64,000 nucleotides of DNA, taken from the NCBI RefSeq assembly GCF_000878195.1, contig NZ_JXST01000003.1, positions 1 through 64,000 on the forward strand. The letters run 5' to 3'. Below, in pieces: positions 33,273-41,276 of the stretch. The stretch comes from Mycolicibacterium llatzerense. Lineage in GTDB: Bacteria > Actinomycetota > Actinomycetes > Mycobacteriales > Mycobacteriaceae. The position numbers were made by a program, and so were the translations under genes. The first letter of the stretch is position 1; each line of letters opens with the position of its first letter. Below the pieces are notes generated by a model, which had not been told where the DNA came from, made no database searches, and saw nothing but the letters and a program-made list of their open reading frames with translations.

Positions 33273-33357
33273 TCTAGCCAGGTTTTGCCAGGTCGGCTCA
33301 AGATGACATGGCTGTGTTTCCGCAGATAGATACCGAAAACCGCAGGTGGCGCACATA

Positions 33358-33378
33358 TTCGAATCCTGTACCTGCCAC
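33358..33378 (+). other. attR core: 3' end of a host tRNA gene
   Basis: TTCGAAT (T loop), CCTGT (3' T stem), ACCTGCC (3' acceptor), then A-C form the last 21 bases of a tRNA. The expected 5' partners (ACAGG, GGCAGGT) are missing upstream, where phage sequence begins. A tRNA-type terminator follows at once. This is the displaced host 3' segment left by integration into a tRNA gene. attL should hold a complete tRNA starting GGCAGGT. Confidence 0.75.
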
Positions 33379-33384
33379 ACTGGT

Positions 33385-33412
33385 CAGGCCCCCTTTCGAG
33401 GGGGCCTGATTT
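33385..33412 (+). terminator. Terminator of the tRNA disrupted by the prophage
   Basis: A 9-bp stem CAGGCCCCC / GGGGGCCTG with loop TTTCGA is followed by ATTTCGTTT. It lies 6 nt after the tRNA fragment, consistent with having terminated that tRNA. Confidence 0.8.
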
Positions 33413-33480
33413 CGTTTCAGGAGTTGATCGGCTGCCGATCGCCGGCAGCCGAATCGAGGGCGGTCGTTAGGATTTCACGC

Positions 33481-34404
33481 ATGGTCGAGTCCCCAACAGA
33501 TCGTGACGTCGTGCTCGACGTCGAGGGATCCGGTGTCCAACCACCGGTCGACCCGAAGATTCGTGCGAGATTCGCTCAGCTGGAACGATTTGCGCCCGCC
33601 ATCGGATCCCGGTGGGCCACCGAGCTGTGGTGCACGCCACCGATCATCGAGCAGAGCCTGCGCATGCCGCCCGGCGTCGCGCCCGGCGCACCGCTGGAAG
33701 CGCACTGGGACGGCCACCGCATCGCCGGCGAGTCCTGGGGCGACGGGCCGCCGGTGTACCTGGTGCACGGCTGGGGCGGCCGCCGCCCGCACCTGGGCAT
33801 GTTCGTGAAGCCACTCGTGGCCGCCGGGTATCGGGTCATCGCGTTCGACCTGCCGAGCCACAACGAGTCCGAGCCGGGCGCGCTCAAGCCGGGACGCACC
33901 ACCGCCATCGAATGCGCCGCCGCGGTCGCGGCCGTCATCCGCGAGCACGGGCCGGCCCACGCGGTCGTGGCCCATTCGCTCGGCGCCAATTCGGCCACCA
34001 TGGCGGCGGCGGTCAATGGCGCGCAGGTCGGCCGGTTGGTGCTGCTCGCGCCGATGGGCGACTACCCGATGTACCTGGACCTGTTCGCCGCACGCCACAA
34101 CTTCGGCCGTCGGATCCGTGCAGGCCTGCAACGGCGACTGGTGCGCCGCATCGGCATGTCGCTGGCCGACACCAACATGGTCAACCTCGGTGCCCGGGCC
34201 AACCACCCGCCGCTGCTGCTCATCCACGACCCCGATGACCCCGACAGCCCCTATTCGTCGAGCGAGAAGCTCGCCGCCTCGTGGCCCGGTGCCCAGCTGC
34301 TGACCACCAAGGGACTCGGAAAGCTCGCGCACTACCGGATGCTGCGGCACCGCCCGGCGATCACCGCCGGCTTGGACTTCATCTCCGCCGAGCGTGAGGG
34401 ATGA
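33481..34404 (+). CDS. Alpha/beta hydrolase, 307 aa
   Basis: Serine hydrolase fold. Oxyanion region VHGWGGRRPH (about residues 93-102), nucleophile elbow AHSLGANS (Ser near 165), acid in IHDPDDPDSPYSS (near 252) and His in LGKLAHYRML (near 286). No signal peptide; probably a cytosolic esterase or lipase-like enzyme with unknown substrate. ATG 33481 is used; the frame extends upstream into attR but that part is tRNA and terminator sequence. First intact host gene after the prophage. Confidence 0.85.
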   Translation: MVESPTDRDVVLDVEGSGVQPPVDPKIRARFAQLERFAPAIGSRWATELWCTPPIIEQSLRMPPGVAPGAPLEAHWDGHRIAGESWGDGPPVYLVHGWGGRRPHLGMFVKPLVAAGYRVIAFDLPSHNESEPGALKPGRTTAIECAAAVAAVIREHGPAHAVVAHSLGANSATMAAAVNGAQVGRLVLLAPMGDYPMYLDLFAARHNFGRRIRAGLQRRLVRRIGMSLADTNMVNLGARANHPPLLLIHDPDDPDSPYSSSEKLAASWPGAQLLTTKGLGKLAHYRMLRHRPAITAGLDFISAEREG

Positions 34405-34501
34405 CGAGGAGATCCGGCCGACTTTCCGCGTAAACCCCCACGCTCGATGAAAGGCGCCGCATCGGCGGCGAGCGTCGGCCGCCGGGACTAACGTCAGGCC
34501 C

Positions 34502-35695
34502 GTGGACGCCGCTATCGCTGCGATCGGTCACGCGCTGGCCCTGGCCGGTTCGATGACGTGGGAGATTCTCTGGGCGCTGATCCTCGGGTTCGGGCTGTCG
34601 GCGGTGGTGCAGGCCGTCGTCCGGAAGTCGACGATCGTGCGGCTCCTCGGTGACGACAAGCCGAAAACCCTCGCGGTGGCCGCGGGACTCGGCGCGGCAT
34701 CGTCGTCGTGCTCGTACGCCGCAGTGGCGTTGGCCCGCTCGCTGTTTCGCAAGGGCGCCAACTTCACCGCCGCGATGGCGTTCGAGATCGGCTCCACAAA
34801 CCTCGTCGTCGAACTCGGCATCATCCTGGCCCTGCTGATGGGCTGGCAGTTCACCGCCGCGGAATTCGTCGGCGGCCCGATCATGATCGTCGTCCTCGCG
34901 GTGCTGTTTCGGTTGTTCGTCCGCAGCCGCCTCATCGACGAAGCCCGCGAGCAGGCGGACTACGGCCGCGCCGGTTCGATGGAGGGGCATGCCGCCATGG
35001 ACATGTCGGTGCAGGGGGAGGGGTCGTTCGCCAAGCGCCTGTTCTCGGCGCCGGGGTTCACCTCGGTGTCGCACGTGTTCGTCATGGAATGGGCGGCGAT
35101 CCTGCGCGACCTGATCCTCGGCCTGCTGATCGCCGGAGCGATCGGCGCCTGGGTGCCGAACGCGTTCTGGGAGAACTTCTTCCTCGCCGACGACCCCACC
35201 TGGTCGGCGATCTGGGGACCGATCGTCGGCCCGGTCGTGGCCATCGTGTCGTTCGTCTGCTCCATCGGCAACGTGCCGCTGGCGGCGGTGCTGTGGAACG
35301 GCGGCATCAGCTTCGGCGGCGTGATCGCCTTCATCTTCGCCGACCTGCTGATCCTGCCGATCCTCAACATCTACCGGAAGTACTACGGCACCCGGATGAT
35401 GCTGACGCTGCTGGCCACCTTCTACATCTCGATGGTCGCGGCGGGGTACCTCGTCGAATTGCTGTTCGGCGCAACCGGTCTCATCCCTACCCAGCGCAAC
35501 GCCATGGTGATGGACAGCGGCATCTCGTGGAACTACACCACCTGGCTCAACATCGTCTTCCTACTGCTGGCCGCGCTGCTGGTGGTCCGCTTCGTCCGGA
35601 CCGGCGGCATCCCGATGCTGCGCATGATGGGCGGCTCACCTGACACGGGGCACGACGGCAGCCACGATCACCACGCCGACCACCACCCGCACTAG
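34502..35695 (+). CDS. Permease, YraQ/UPF0718 family, with His-rich C-terminus, 397 aa
   Basis: About eight membrane helices in two halves separated by a cytoplasmic loop (about 140-185). Family signatures are GAASSSCSYAAVALARSLF and EIGSTNLVVELGII in the first half and CSIGNVPLAAVLWNGG plus IFADLLILPILNIYRKY in the second. Family members include metal and organoarsenical efflux permeases. The last 15 residues are rich in His (GSHDHHADHHPH), which may bind divalent metal. GTG 34502. Its stop overlaps that of the convergent beta-propeller gene. Confidence 0.82.
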   Translation: MDAAIAAIGHALALAGSMTWEILWALILGFGLSAVVQAVVRKSTIVRLLGDDKPKTLAVAAGLGAASSSCSYAAVALARSLFRKGANFTAAMAFEIGSTNLVVELGIILALLMGWQFTAAEFVGGPIMIVVLAVLFRLFVRSRLIDEAREQADYGRAGSMEGHAAMDMSVQGEGSFAKRLFSAPGFTSVSHVFVMEWAAILRDLILGLLIAGAIGAWVPNAFWENFFLADDPTWSAIWGPIVGPVVAIVSFVCSIGNVPLAAVLWNGGISFGGVIAFIFADLLILPILNIYRKYYGTRMMLTLLATFYISMVAAGYLVELLFGATGLIPTQRNAMVMDSGISWNYTTWLNIVFLLLAALLVVRFVRTGGIPMLRMMGGSPDTGHDGSHDHHADHHPH

Positions 35696-38600
35696 ACGAT
35701 TCTCAACACCCGTCCCGTCGTGGTGTATGTGCCGGTCCAGAAGTTGTAGGAGACGGAGCTGGTCAGCGCCCGGCTGCCGTCGGCCGTCAGCAGCGGATTG
35801 CTGCCCACCCCGGTGAGGACGCCGCCGACCTGCGTGCCGTTGGTGGTGTTGATGACCACCAGCTGGCTGCCGGTGCTGACCACCGCGCGGGTGCCGCCGC
35901 CGCTGAGCACCAGGTAGCCGCTGTCGGGCTTGAGGGTGATGGTGCTGCCCACCTGTAGGCCGGTGGTCGTATCGATCACCGCCACCTGCGATGTGGGGAC
36001 GCCGGTGGTGTTGAAGTTGCTGCTGATCGTCATGGCCACCGCACGCCCGGTGTCAGGGCTGTACTGCACGCCGTTCTGGAAACCGGTGAGCGTCGTGGTG
36101 TTGCCGACCTGCGCGCCGGTCGTCGTGTCGAGCACCGTCAACCGCGCGGTGTTGACGCTCGTGGCGCCGTTGTAGACATTCGTGATGATGAGCGCGCGGC
36201 TGCCGTCGACGCTGATCAACCGGGAGCCGAATTCCTCGCCCGCGAGGTTGAGGGTCGTGCCGGTCTGGGCGCCGGTGAGGGTGTCGATCACGACCACGTG
36301 GGTTGCGGTCGTATCACTGGCGATGGTCACCGCGCGGCTGCAGTCGGGGGTCATCAGTAGCGAGTGCCACGCGCCGGGGAGCGTCACGTCGCCGATCTGG
36401 TTGCCGGTGGCGAGGTCGACGGTCGCGAGCTTGGTGGTCACCACATCGGTGACCGGGTCCTGCTGCGTCGCGGTGATCAGGACGCGCGTCCGGTCGGCGC
36501 TGAGCTCGCGCGCCCCGTCGCCGTCGACGACGACACCGCTGCCGACGGGGGCGCCGGTGCCGGCGTCGAGCACCGCCAGCCGGGTGGTGAACACATTGGT
36601 CACCGGGTCCTCGGTCCGGGCCATGAAGGCGATGCGGTTGCCGGCTGCGTTGAATACCGGTGCGCCGTAGGGAATGCCTTCGCCGTCGAGGCCCTGGGTG
36701 GTGCCGACCTGCGCGCCGGTTGCCACGTTGAGCACCGTCGCCTGCGTGGTGTACCCCGACGCGAAATCCCCGATGCGGTTGGCGATCACGGCCCGGCCGC
36801 CGTCGGGGCTCAGCACCGGCGGGGCCAGCTCGTTGCCGGCGATCTCGATGGTGGTGCCGAGTTGCGTACCGGTGGTGGTGTCCAGCACGGCGACGCGCGT
36901 GGTGTCCGGGGCCTCCCAGATCGGGCGGCTGGTGGTGATCAGCGCGCGGGTGCGGTCGGCGTTCAAGACGGGCGATTCCAGCCGGTCGCCGGTGACGGAA
37001 ACGGTGGCGCCGGTCTGGGCGCCGGTGAGCGTGTTGATCACCGCGACCTGTGTCGTGCCCGAGGCGTAGGTACTGGTGAGGGCGCGGCTGCCGTCGGCGG
37101 ACAGCAGTTGGACGCCGACTGCTCCCGGCATGGTGAGCGTGGTTCCGGTCTGCTTGCCGGTGGCCAGGTCGATCACCGCCAGCTGCGTCGTCGTGGTGCC
37201 GGCGGCGGTCATCACGGCCCGGGAGCCGTCGGCGCTGAACAGCGGCGCCGCGGGCTTGCCGGCGATGGCCACGGTGGTGCCGACCTGCTTACCGGTGGCG
37301 GTGTCGATCACCGCGACACGCGTGGTGCTGGTCGTCGCGAACGGGGACGGGCCGGTGATGACCAGCGCGCGAGTGCCGTCACTGCTCAGCACGGTCGAGC
37401 CGACGCCGGTGACACCGACGCTGCCGATTTTCGTCGCCGTCGTGGCGATGAGCGACGGCTGCACGAGCACGCGCACGGTGCGATCGGTTGCGTCGGTGAC
37501 GTAGACGGCGCCGTTCGGAGCGACGGCAACGGCGTGGCCACCGGTGGCATCGGTGTCGAACCTGACGGTGCTGACGACGGCCGAAGTGGCTGTGTTGATC
37601 ACCGAGACGGTGTCGTTGGCGTTGGCGACATAGGCGACGCTGCCGTCCGCGCTGACGGCCACCGAGCTGGGGGAGGGACCCACCGCGATCGGATTGGGCG
37701 CCACGGTGTTGGTCGCGGTGTCGATGGTGGACAGCGTGCTGTTCTGGTTCGCCACATAGAGCTTGCCGCCGGTGCCCAAGGCCAGTGCCGTGGGTTGGGT
37801 GCCGACCGCGATGCCGGTGACGCCGAGGGTGCCGGTGTCGATCACCGAGACGGTGCCGCTGCCTTGATCGGCGACGTACACCTTGCCGGTGCCGAGCGCG
37901 AGGGCTGTGGGTTGAATGCCGACGACGACGGTATTGGTGACGCTGTAGTTGGTGGTGTCGACGACCGACACCGTGTTGCTGCCCTTGTTCGCCACATACA
38001 GGCGGCCGTCGCCGCCGACAGCCAATGCGCTGGGCGCGGTGCCCACCGTGATGTCCTTGGACGACGTGCTCGGGCTGGCGTCGATCCGCTTGTAGCCGAC
38101 GGTGTTGATCACCGACACCGTGCCGCTACCACTGTTCGCGACGTACAGCCGGGTGCCGTCAGGGCTGAGGGCCAGCGCGCTAGGCGCGGTGCCCACCGAG
38201 ATGTCCTGCGAGAACCAACTCGGATTGGCGTCGATCCGCTTGCCGGTCGCGGTGTTGATCACCGACACCGTGTTGCTGCCGGTGTTGGCCACGTAGAGCC
38301 GGCCGTCGGCGCCCACCACCTCGGAAGTCGGGTTGGTGCCCACCGAAACCGACTTCGAATAGTTCAGCCAGGGGGCCGGGACGTTCGTCGTCGCCGCCGT
38401 GGGGACCGGCTGTGCGGCAGTGGCCACCACCATCGGCTGTGCAGGTGTGGTGGCCACGGGCTGACTGGTCGACGCGACCGCGGCGGGTTTCGTCTGTGGC
38501 TCAACCCGGGTGCGGGTGCCCCAGGCTGCCAGCACCGCTGCCACCGGCGCGAAGTCCGGGGCCACGGGACCCCCGGTCGCCGAGGAATCCAGGGACGGTG

Positions 38601-39069
38601 CCGATATCAGGCTGACGGCGCCGTTCGTAACCGTCGGGGTGGACGGGACCGACGGCGTCACCGCCGATGTCGCGACGGCCGTGGCGGCCACTGCCCGCGG
38701 CGTCGGAGCCGATGTCGTTTCCACGTCGGTCTTGAGGGCGCGCGGTGTGGGCTTCTTCGTCGACCCGGTGACGGTCTTCGCGGTCGTCTGCGTCTTCGCG
38801 GGACTGTCCGCCGCCGTCGGTGCGGGTTTGGTGGCGCGCTGTTTGTCGCTGCTCGCCTTGCCCGGCGAGCGCTTGTTCTTGCCTGCCTTCGCGGCGGGCT
38901 TCGTGGCGCGGGCCGTCTCCGGCGCGGCGTTCTGTGCCGGCGCTGAGGTGGCTCCCGGATTCGCGGCATCGTCGGCCCACGCCGTGCCCGGCGTGCTCGC
39001 GATCGCGAAACCGACCCCGAGTGCCACTGCCAACCCCCCGACCCGTCCGACGTACGTGGCGTTGTTCAT
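35692..39069 (-). CDS. Secreted YVTN beta-propeller repeat protein, 1125 aa
   Basis: Start at ATG 39069 with AGAGGA upstream. The signal peptide is VGRVGGLAVALGVGFAIAST…AWADD, of a type common in large secreted Mycolicibacterium proteins. A Pro/Ala/Thr/Lys-rich stalk (about 35-250) leads to a first propeller of YVTN repeats (GRLYVANTGSNTVSVINTAT) to about residue 540. A second array of about 50-residue repeats follows (SADGSRAVMTAAGTTTTQ, AVIDLATGKQTGTTL). Propellers usually mediate protein or ligand binding; ligand unknown. A DosR-like palindrome sits just upstream. A long open frame on the opposite strand is a codon-bias shadow. Confidence 0.85.
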   Translation of the reverse strand: MNNATYVGRVGGLAVALGVGFAIASTPGTAWADDAANPGATSAPAQNAAPETARATKPAAKAGKNKRSPGKASSDKQRATKPAPTAADSPAKTQTTAKTVTGSTKKPTPRALKTDVETTSAPTPRAVAATAVATSAVTPSVPSTPTVTNGAVSLISAPSLDSSATGGPVAPDFAPVAAVLAAWGTRTRVEPQTKPAAVASTSQPVATTPAQPMVVATAAQPVPTAATTNVPAPWLNYSKSVSVGTNPTSEVVGADGRLYVANTGSNTVSVINTATGKRIDANPSWFSQDISVGTAPSALALSPDGTRLYVANSGSGTVSVINTVGYKRIDASPSTSSKDITVGTAPSALAVGGDGRLYVANKGSNTVSVVDTTNYSVTNTVVVGIQPTALALGTGKVYVADQGSGTVSVIDTGTLGVTGIAVGTQPTALALGTGGKLYVANQNSTLSTIDTATNTVAPNPIAVGPSPSSVAVSADGSVAYVANANDTVSVINTATSAVVSTVRFDTDATGGHAVAVAPNGAVYVTDATDRTVRVLVQPSLIATTATKIGSVGVTGVGSTVLSSDGTRALVITGPSPFATTSTTRVAVIDTATGKQVGTTVAIAGKPAAPLFSADGSRAVMTAAGTTTTQLAVIDLATGKQTGTTLTMPGAVGVQLLSADGSRALTSTYASGTTQVAVINTLTGAQTGATVSVTGDRLESPVLNADRTRALITTSRPIWEAPDTTRVAVLDTTTGTQLGTTIEIAGNELAPPVLSPDGGRAVIANRIGDFASGYTTQATVLNVATGAQVGTTQGLDGEGIPYGAPVFNAAGNRIAFMARTEDPVTNVFTTRLAVLDAGTGAPVGSGVVVDGDGARELSADRTRVLITATQQDPVTDVVTTKLATVDLATGNQIGDVTLPGAWHSLLMTPDCSRAVTIASDTTATHVVVIDTLTGAQTGTTLNLAGEEFGSRLISVDGSRALIITNVYNGATSVNTARLTVLDTTTGAQVGNTTTLTGFQNGVQYSPDTGRAVAMTISSNFNTTGVPTSQVAVIDTTTGLQVGSTITLKPDSGYLVLSGGGTRAVVSTGSQLVVINTTNGTQVGGVLTGVGSNPLLTADGSRALTSSVSYNFWTGTYTTTGRVLRIV

Positions 39070-39095
39070 GGTCGGTCCTCTCGCGCGGCCCGATT

Positions 39096-39113
39096 GAGGG
39101 ACATATGTCCCTC
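39096..39113 (-). promoter_or_regulatory. DosR-box-like 18-bp palindrome upstream of the beta-propeller gene
   Basis: GAGGGACATATGTCCCTC is a perfect palindrome 27 bp before the ATG. Its core GGGAC-N4-GTCCC has the half-sites and spacing of the mycobacterial DosR (dormancy) box TTSGGGACTWWAGTCCCSAA; only the inner TA steps differ. It may place the gene under hypoxia/NO control. Confidence 0.5.
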
Positions 39114-39181
39114 TAATGGGAATACCGCATGCGAGGCCGGATGTCTGCAGTACGAACGGCCGATTTTTCCGGGGTGTTCGG

Positions 39182-39808
39182 TTACCGCAATCTCGCCGCG
39201 AGAATGGGCTGACCCGGGCCGCCCAGTTCATCGACGGCTGCCGGGCGTCCGGTCATCGCCATCAGCACGGCCTCGCCCGTGCCGAGCACCTCGGGTCCCG
39301 CGCCGTGCTGCCAGTCGACGTCGGTGGCCCGCAGCCGCAGCCCCCGGATCCGCCGGCCTGCGCCGAGCCGCGGATTGCCCGGGATCGCGGGCAAGATGCG
39401 TTCGAGGCGCTCGGCCGGGATGGTGCGCGGATGGCCGAGCGCCCGGCGGATGTCCTGGTGATGGACCGTCCCGTCCACCAGCCCGATCATCCCGCCGAAG
39501 CCGGACGTGAGTCCCTGCGGACGCAGGTGGGCATCGAGGAAGTCCATCAACTGCGCAGGGGTGTAGGCCGCGAAGTCCCGCACGCCGACCTCGTTGGCGC
39601 GCACGATCCACCCGCGGGCGAAGCGCTGCAGCAGGCCCGCGACGCTGAGCTCTTCGTAGCTCACGACATGTGCGACAACGTCTTTCACCGACCATTCGGT
39701 GCACAACGTAGGGGCCTGCCAATCGGCGTCGGACAGTGTCCGCAGATAGGCGGCGAGGTCGCGACGCTCCTCGTACGCGAGGTCCATCACGGAACGCTGC
39801 GACGGCAT
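39182..39808 (-). CDS. Maleylpyruvate isomerase-like (mycothiol-dependent DinB-fold) protein, 208 aa
   Basis: N-terminal DinB-like four-helix region with LCTEWSVKDVVAHVVSYEEL and the downstream GLVDGTVHHQDIRRALG, which supply the His/Glu metal site of this family. C-terminal segment (RLRATDVDWQHGAGPEVLG … EAVLMAMTGRPAAVDEL) is the SCP2-like portion. Family members use mycothiol, in keeping with the host. Third gene of an ArsR-SRPBCC operon, 2 bp after its neighbour. Substrate unknown. Confidence 0.75.
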   Translation of the reverse strand: MPSQRSVMDLAYEERRDLAAYLRTLSDADWQAPTLCTEWSVKDVVAHVVSYEELSVAGLLQRFARGWIVRANEVGVRDFAAYTPAQLMDFLDAHLRPQGLTSGFGGMIGLVDGTVHHQDIRRALGHPRTIPAERLERILPAIPGNPRLGAGRRIRGLRLRATDVDWQHGAGPEVLGTGEAVLMAMTGRPAAVDELGGPGQPILAARLR

Positions 39809-39810
39809 GG

Positions 39811-40290
39811 TCACGCCTCCGCGGCGACGATGTCGTGGTATCGATTCAGGTACAGCGGCCAGCCGGCCTCGCCGTCGACCCCGTCTGCCACCGACCGCCA
39901 GCCGGCGCCGTGGCGTTCCAGATGCCGGTGCTCCAGATCGACGCGCGTCCACCCGTCGGCTTCGGCGGTGAACCGCACTTCGACCTCGCTGGTTTTGCCG
40001 GTGTCTGATTCGACCTGCCATGTCGGCCCGATGTCCCACGAGAACACCACGCGGCTCGGCGGCTCGTAGGCCAGCACACGCGCCCACCGGCACGTGCTGC
40101 CGTCCGTTCCCACGTCGTAGATGTGGCCGCCCACATGGGTTTCGAACACCGTCTCGGCGATCGGGACCGCCAACAGGTTGTGGTCGCGGGGCTTGATGGC
40201 GTCGAAGCGGCCGACGAACAACGCGAACGCCCTGTCGATCGGAGCCGCCACGACGACGCTCTTGCGAATCGGTGCCACCTCGGTCGTCAT
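39811..40290 (-). CDS. SRPBCC (AHSA1-like) protein, 159 aa
   Basis: START-like hydrophobic-cavity fold: VVVAAPIDRAFALFVGRFDA at the N-terminus, HVGGHIYDVGTDGSTCRWAR, RVVFSWDIGPTW, EVRFTAEADGWTRVDLEHR and a C-terminal helix. Such proteins are commonly paired with ArsR regulators in mycobacteria. Overlaps the regulator gene by 4 bases, so co-transcribed and probably co-regulated. Ligand unknown. Confidence 0.82.
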   Translation of the reverse strand: MTTEVAPIRKSVVVAAPIDRAFALFVGRFDAIKPRDHNLLAVPIAETVFETHVGGHIYDVGTDGSTCRWARVLAYEPPSRVVFSWDIGPTWQVESDTGKTSEVEVRFTAEADGWTRVDLEHRHLERHGAGWRSVADGVDGEAGWPLYLNRYHDIVAAEA

Positions 40291-40607
40291 GAACCTTTCC
40301 CTTCTTCGTCGGCGAGTTGCTTGAACGCCGTCAGTGTCGTGTCCCAGAACATGTCCAGCTCAGCCCGCAGGGCCTCGATGCCACGGGGGTCGACCTGGTA
40401 GATGCGCCGGGTGCCGACCTGGCGGTCGGTCACCAGTCCCGCGCAGCGCAGCACCTTGAGGTGCTGGGACACGGCCGGCCGACTGACCGGCAGTCCGTCG
40501 GCCAGCTCGCCGACCGCACGCGGCCCGGCGGCCAATCGTTTGAAGATCGTCCGCCGGGTGCGGTCGGCGAGCGCACCCCATGGATCGGCCATTTCGTAAG
40601 TAGTCAC
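40287..40607 (-). CDS. ArsR-family transcriptional regulator, 106 aa
   Basis: Winged helix with LADRTRRTIFKRLAAGPRAV, the recognition helix in VSRPAVSQHLKVLRCAGLVT and the wing GTRRIYQVDPRG. It lacks the Cys motif of metal-sensing ArsR proteins, so it likely senses another signal. GTG 40607 is preferred because TAAACT (40616-40621, minus strand) lies 8 nt upstream, suggesting a leaderless transcript; ATG 40592 is the alternative. Heads the operon with the SRPBCC and isomerase-like genes and probably represses it. Confidence 0.83.
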   Translation of the reverse strand: MTTYEMADPWGALADRTRRTIFKRLAAGPRAVGELADGLPVSRPAVSQHLKVLRCAGLVTDRQVGTRRIYQVDPRGIEALRAELDMFWDTTLTAFKQLADEEGKGS

Positions 40608-40628
40608 TAACGGTAAGTTTAGGCTTAC
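40596..40628 (-). promoter_or_regulatory. Promoter and likely ArsR operator
   Basis: Overlapping inverted repeats GTAAG-TTTAGG-CTTAC (40613-40628) and TAGT-C-ACTA (40601-40609) cover the -10-like TAAACT and the predicted start. ArsR-type repressors commonly bind such sites to autoregulate. Confidence 0.45.
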
Positions 40629-40675
40629 GGATGTCGATTGAAAAGGGTTGCGGCGGCTTCGGCTGGTGTTGACCG

Positions 40676-41104
40676 TCAGTCGTAGATGACGGCGAGGCCC
40701 CGGCGTTGCAGGTCGGCCAGGCCGTCGCGCATTGCCTGGAGCTGCTCGGGCGAATGCCCGACCCAGTCGGTGAGTTCGCCGACGACGCGGACCGGCTCCC
40801 GGGTCCGGAATGAATGGGTCGGGTTGCCCGGCAGCTTCTTGTCCGTCACGTTGGGGTCGTCCTCCAACTCGCCGACGGGCTCGACGAGGTAGATGCGGCA
40901 CCGGCCATCACCAGCCGCGAGTTCGGCTCCCCATGCCGCGGCGTCCAGCGTCCGTGTGACGTAGACGTGGTTGGAGACCCGGCCCTCTTCGTAGTTCGAC
41001 GCACGCCCCGGTACCAGCAGATCCCCGATCGCGAGATCGGCTCTGGTGCCGTGCAGCAGCGCGCCCGACTCGTGCAGTTCGAAAGGCTTCGGCGTGTTCG
41101 TCAT
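40676..41104 (-). CDS. arr: Rifampin ADP-ribosyltransferase (Arr), 142 aa
   Basis: Inactivates rifampicin by ADP-ribosylating its C23 hydroxyl using NAD. The whole sequence matches the mycobacterial Arr pattern: PFELHESGALLHGTRADL, GDLLVPGRASNYEEGR, NHVYVTRTLDAAAWGAELA, VEPVGELEDDPNVTDKKLPG and VVGELTDWVGHSPEQL. His18, Tyr48 and Asp83 align with the family's catalytic His-Tyr-Asp. ATG 41104 has GGGGGA 5 nt upstream. Predicts intrinsic low rifampicin susceptibility as in M. smegmatis (inference). Confidence 0.93.
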   Translation of the reverse strand: MTNTPKPFELHESGALLHGTRADLAIGDLLVPGRASNYEEGRVSNHVYVTRTLDAAAWGAELAAGDGRCRIYLVEPVGELEDDPNVTDKKLPGNPTHSFRTREPVRVVGELTDWVGHSPEQLQAMRDGLADLQRRGLAVIYD

Positions 41105-41202
41105 GACATCCCCCATTCGTCGTACCGCCTGGCCGGACGATTGTGCGGCACCACCGGGGCCTTGCGGCAAGCCCCGGGGTGTGCCATAAATTGAGAGTGG
41201 GA

Positions 41203-41223
41203 GGAACGTTCACCAGACGTTCC
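41203..41223. promoter_or_regulatory. Inverted repeat between arr and cynR
   Basis: GGAACGT-N7-ACGTTCC. It lies upstream of arr and downstream of cynR. No T tract, so more likely an operator than a terminator; its owner is unknown. Confidence 0.35.
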
Positions 41224-41276
41224 CCGATCCGATCGGCACGTGAATTACGTTGCGCGACAAGGCTTTCTCCTGACAA

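Larger units (their letters stand above)
1..33378 (+). mobile_element. Prophage (siphovirus type), right-hand part; left end outside window
   Basis: Continuous phage gene order runs from small right-arm genes through terminase, portal, capsid, tail, lysin A/B and holin. It ends at a tRNA 3'-end fragment that marks attR. Terminase lies in the middle of the integrated element, as expected when a cos-ended genome integrates at an attP downstream of the lysis genes. Integrase, immunity repressor and attL are not in the window. Every structural module appears intact with no frameshifted genes apart from the programmed one, so the prophage may be inducible (inference). Confidence 0.93.

Noticed and set aside
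33346..33480. N-terminal extension of the alpha/beta hydrolase into attR
   Set aside because: This part is tRNA and terminator sequence; ATG 33481 gives a normal N-terminus.
36364..38946. 860-codon open frame on the + strand
   Set aside because: It lies wholly opposite the beta-propeller gene; high GC and repeats keep the antisense frame open. Its product is low-complexity Arg/Gly/His with no domain.
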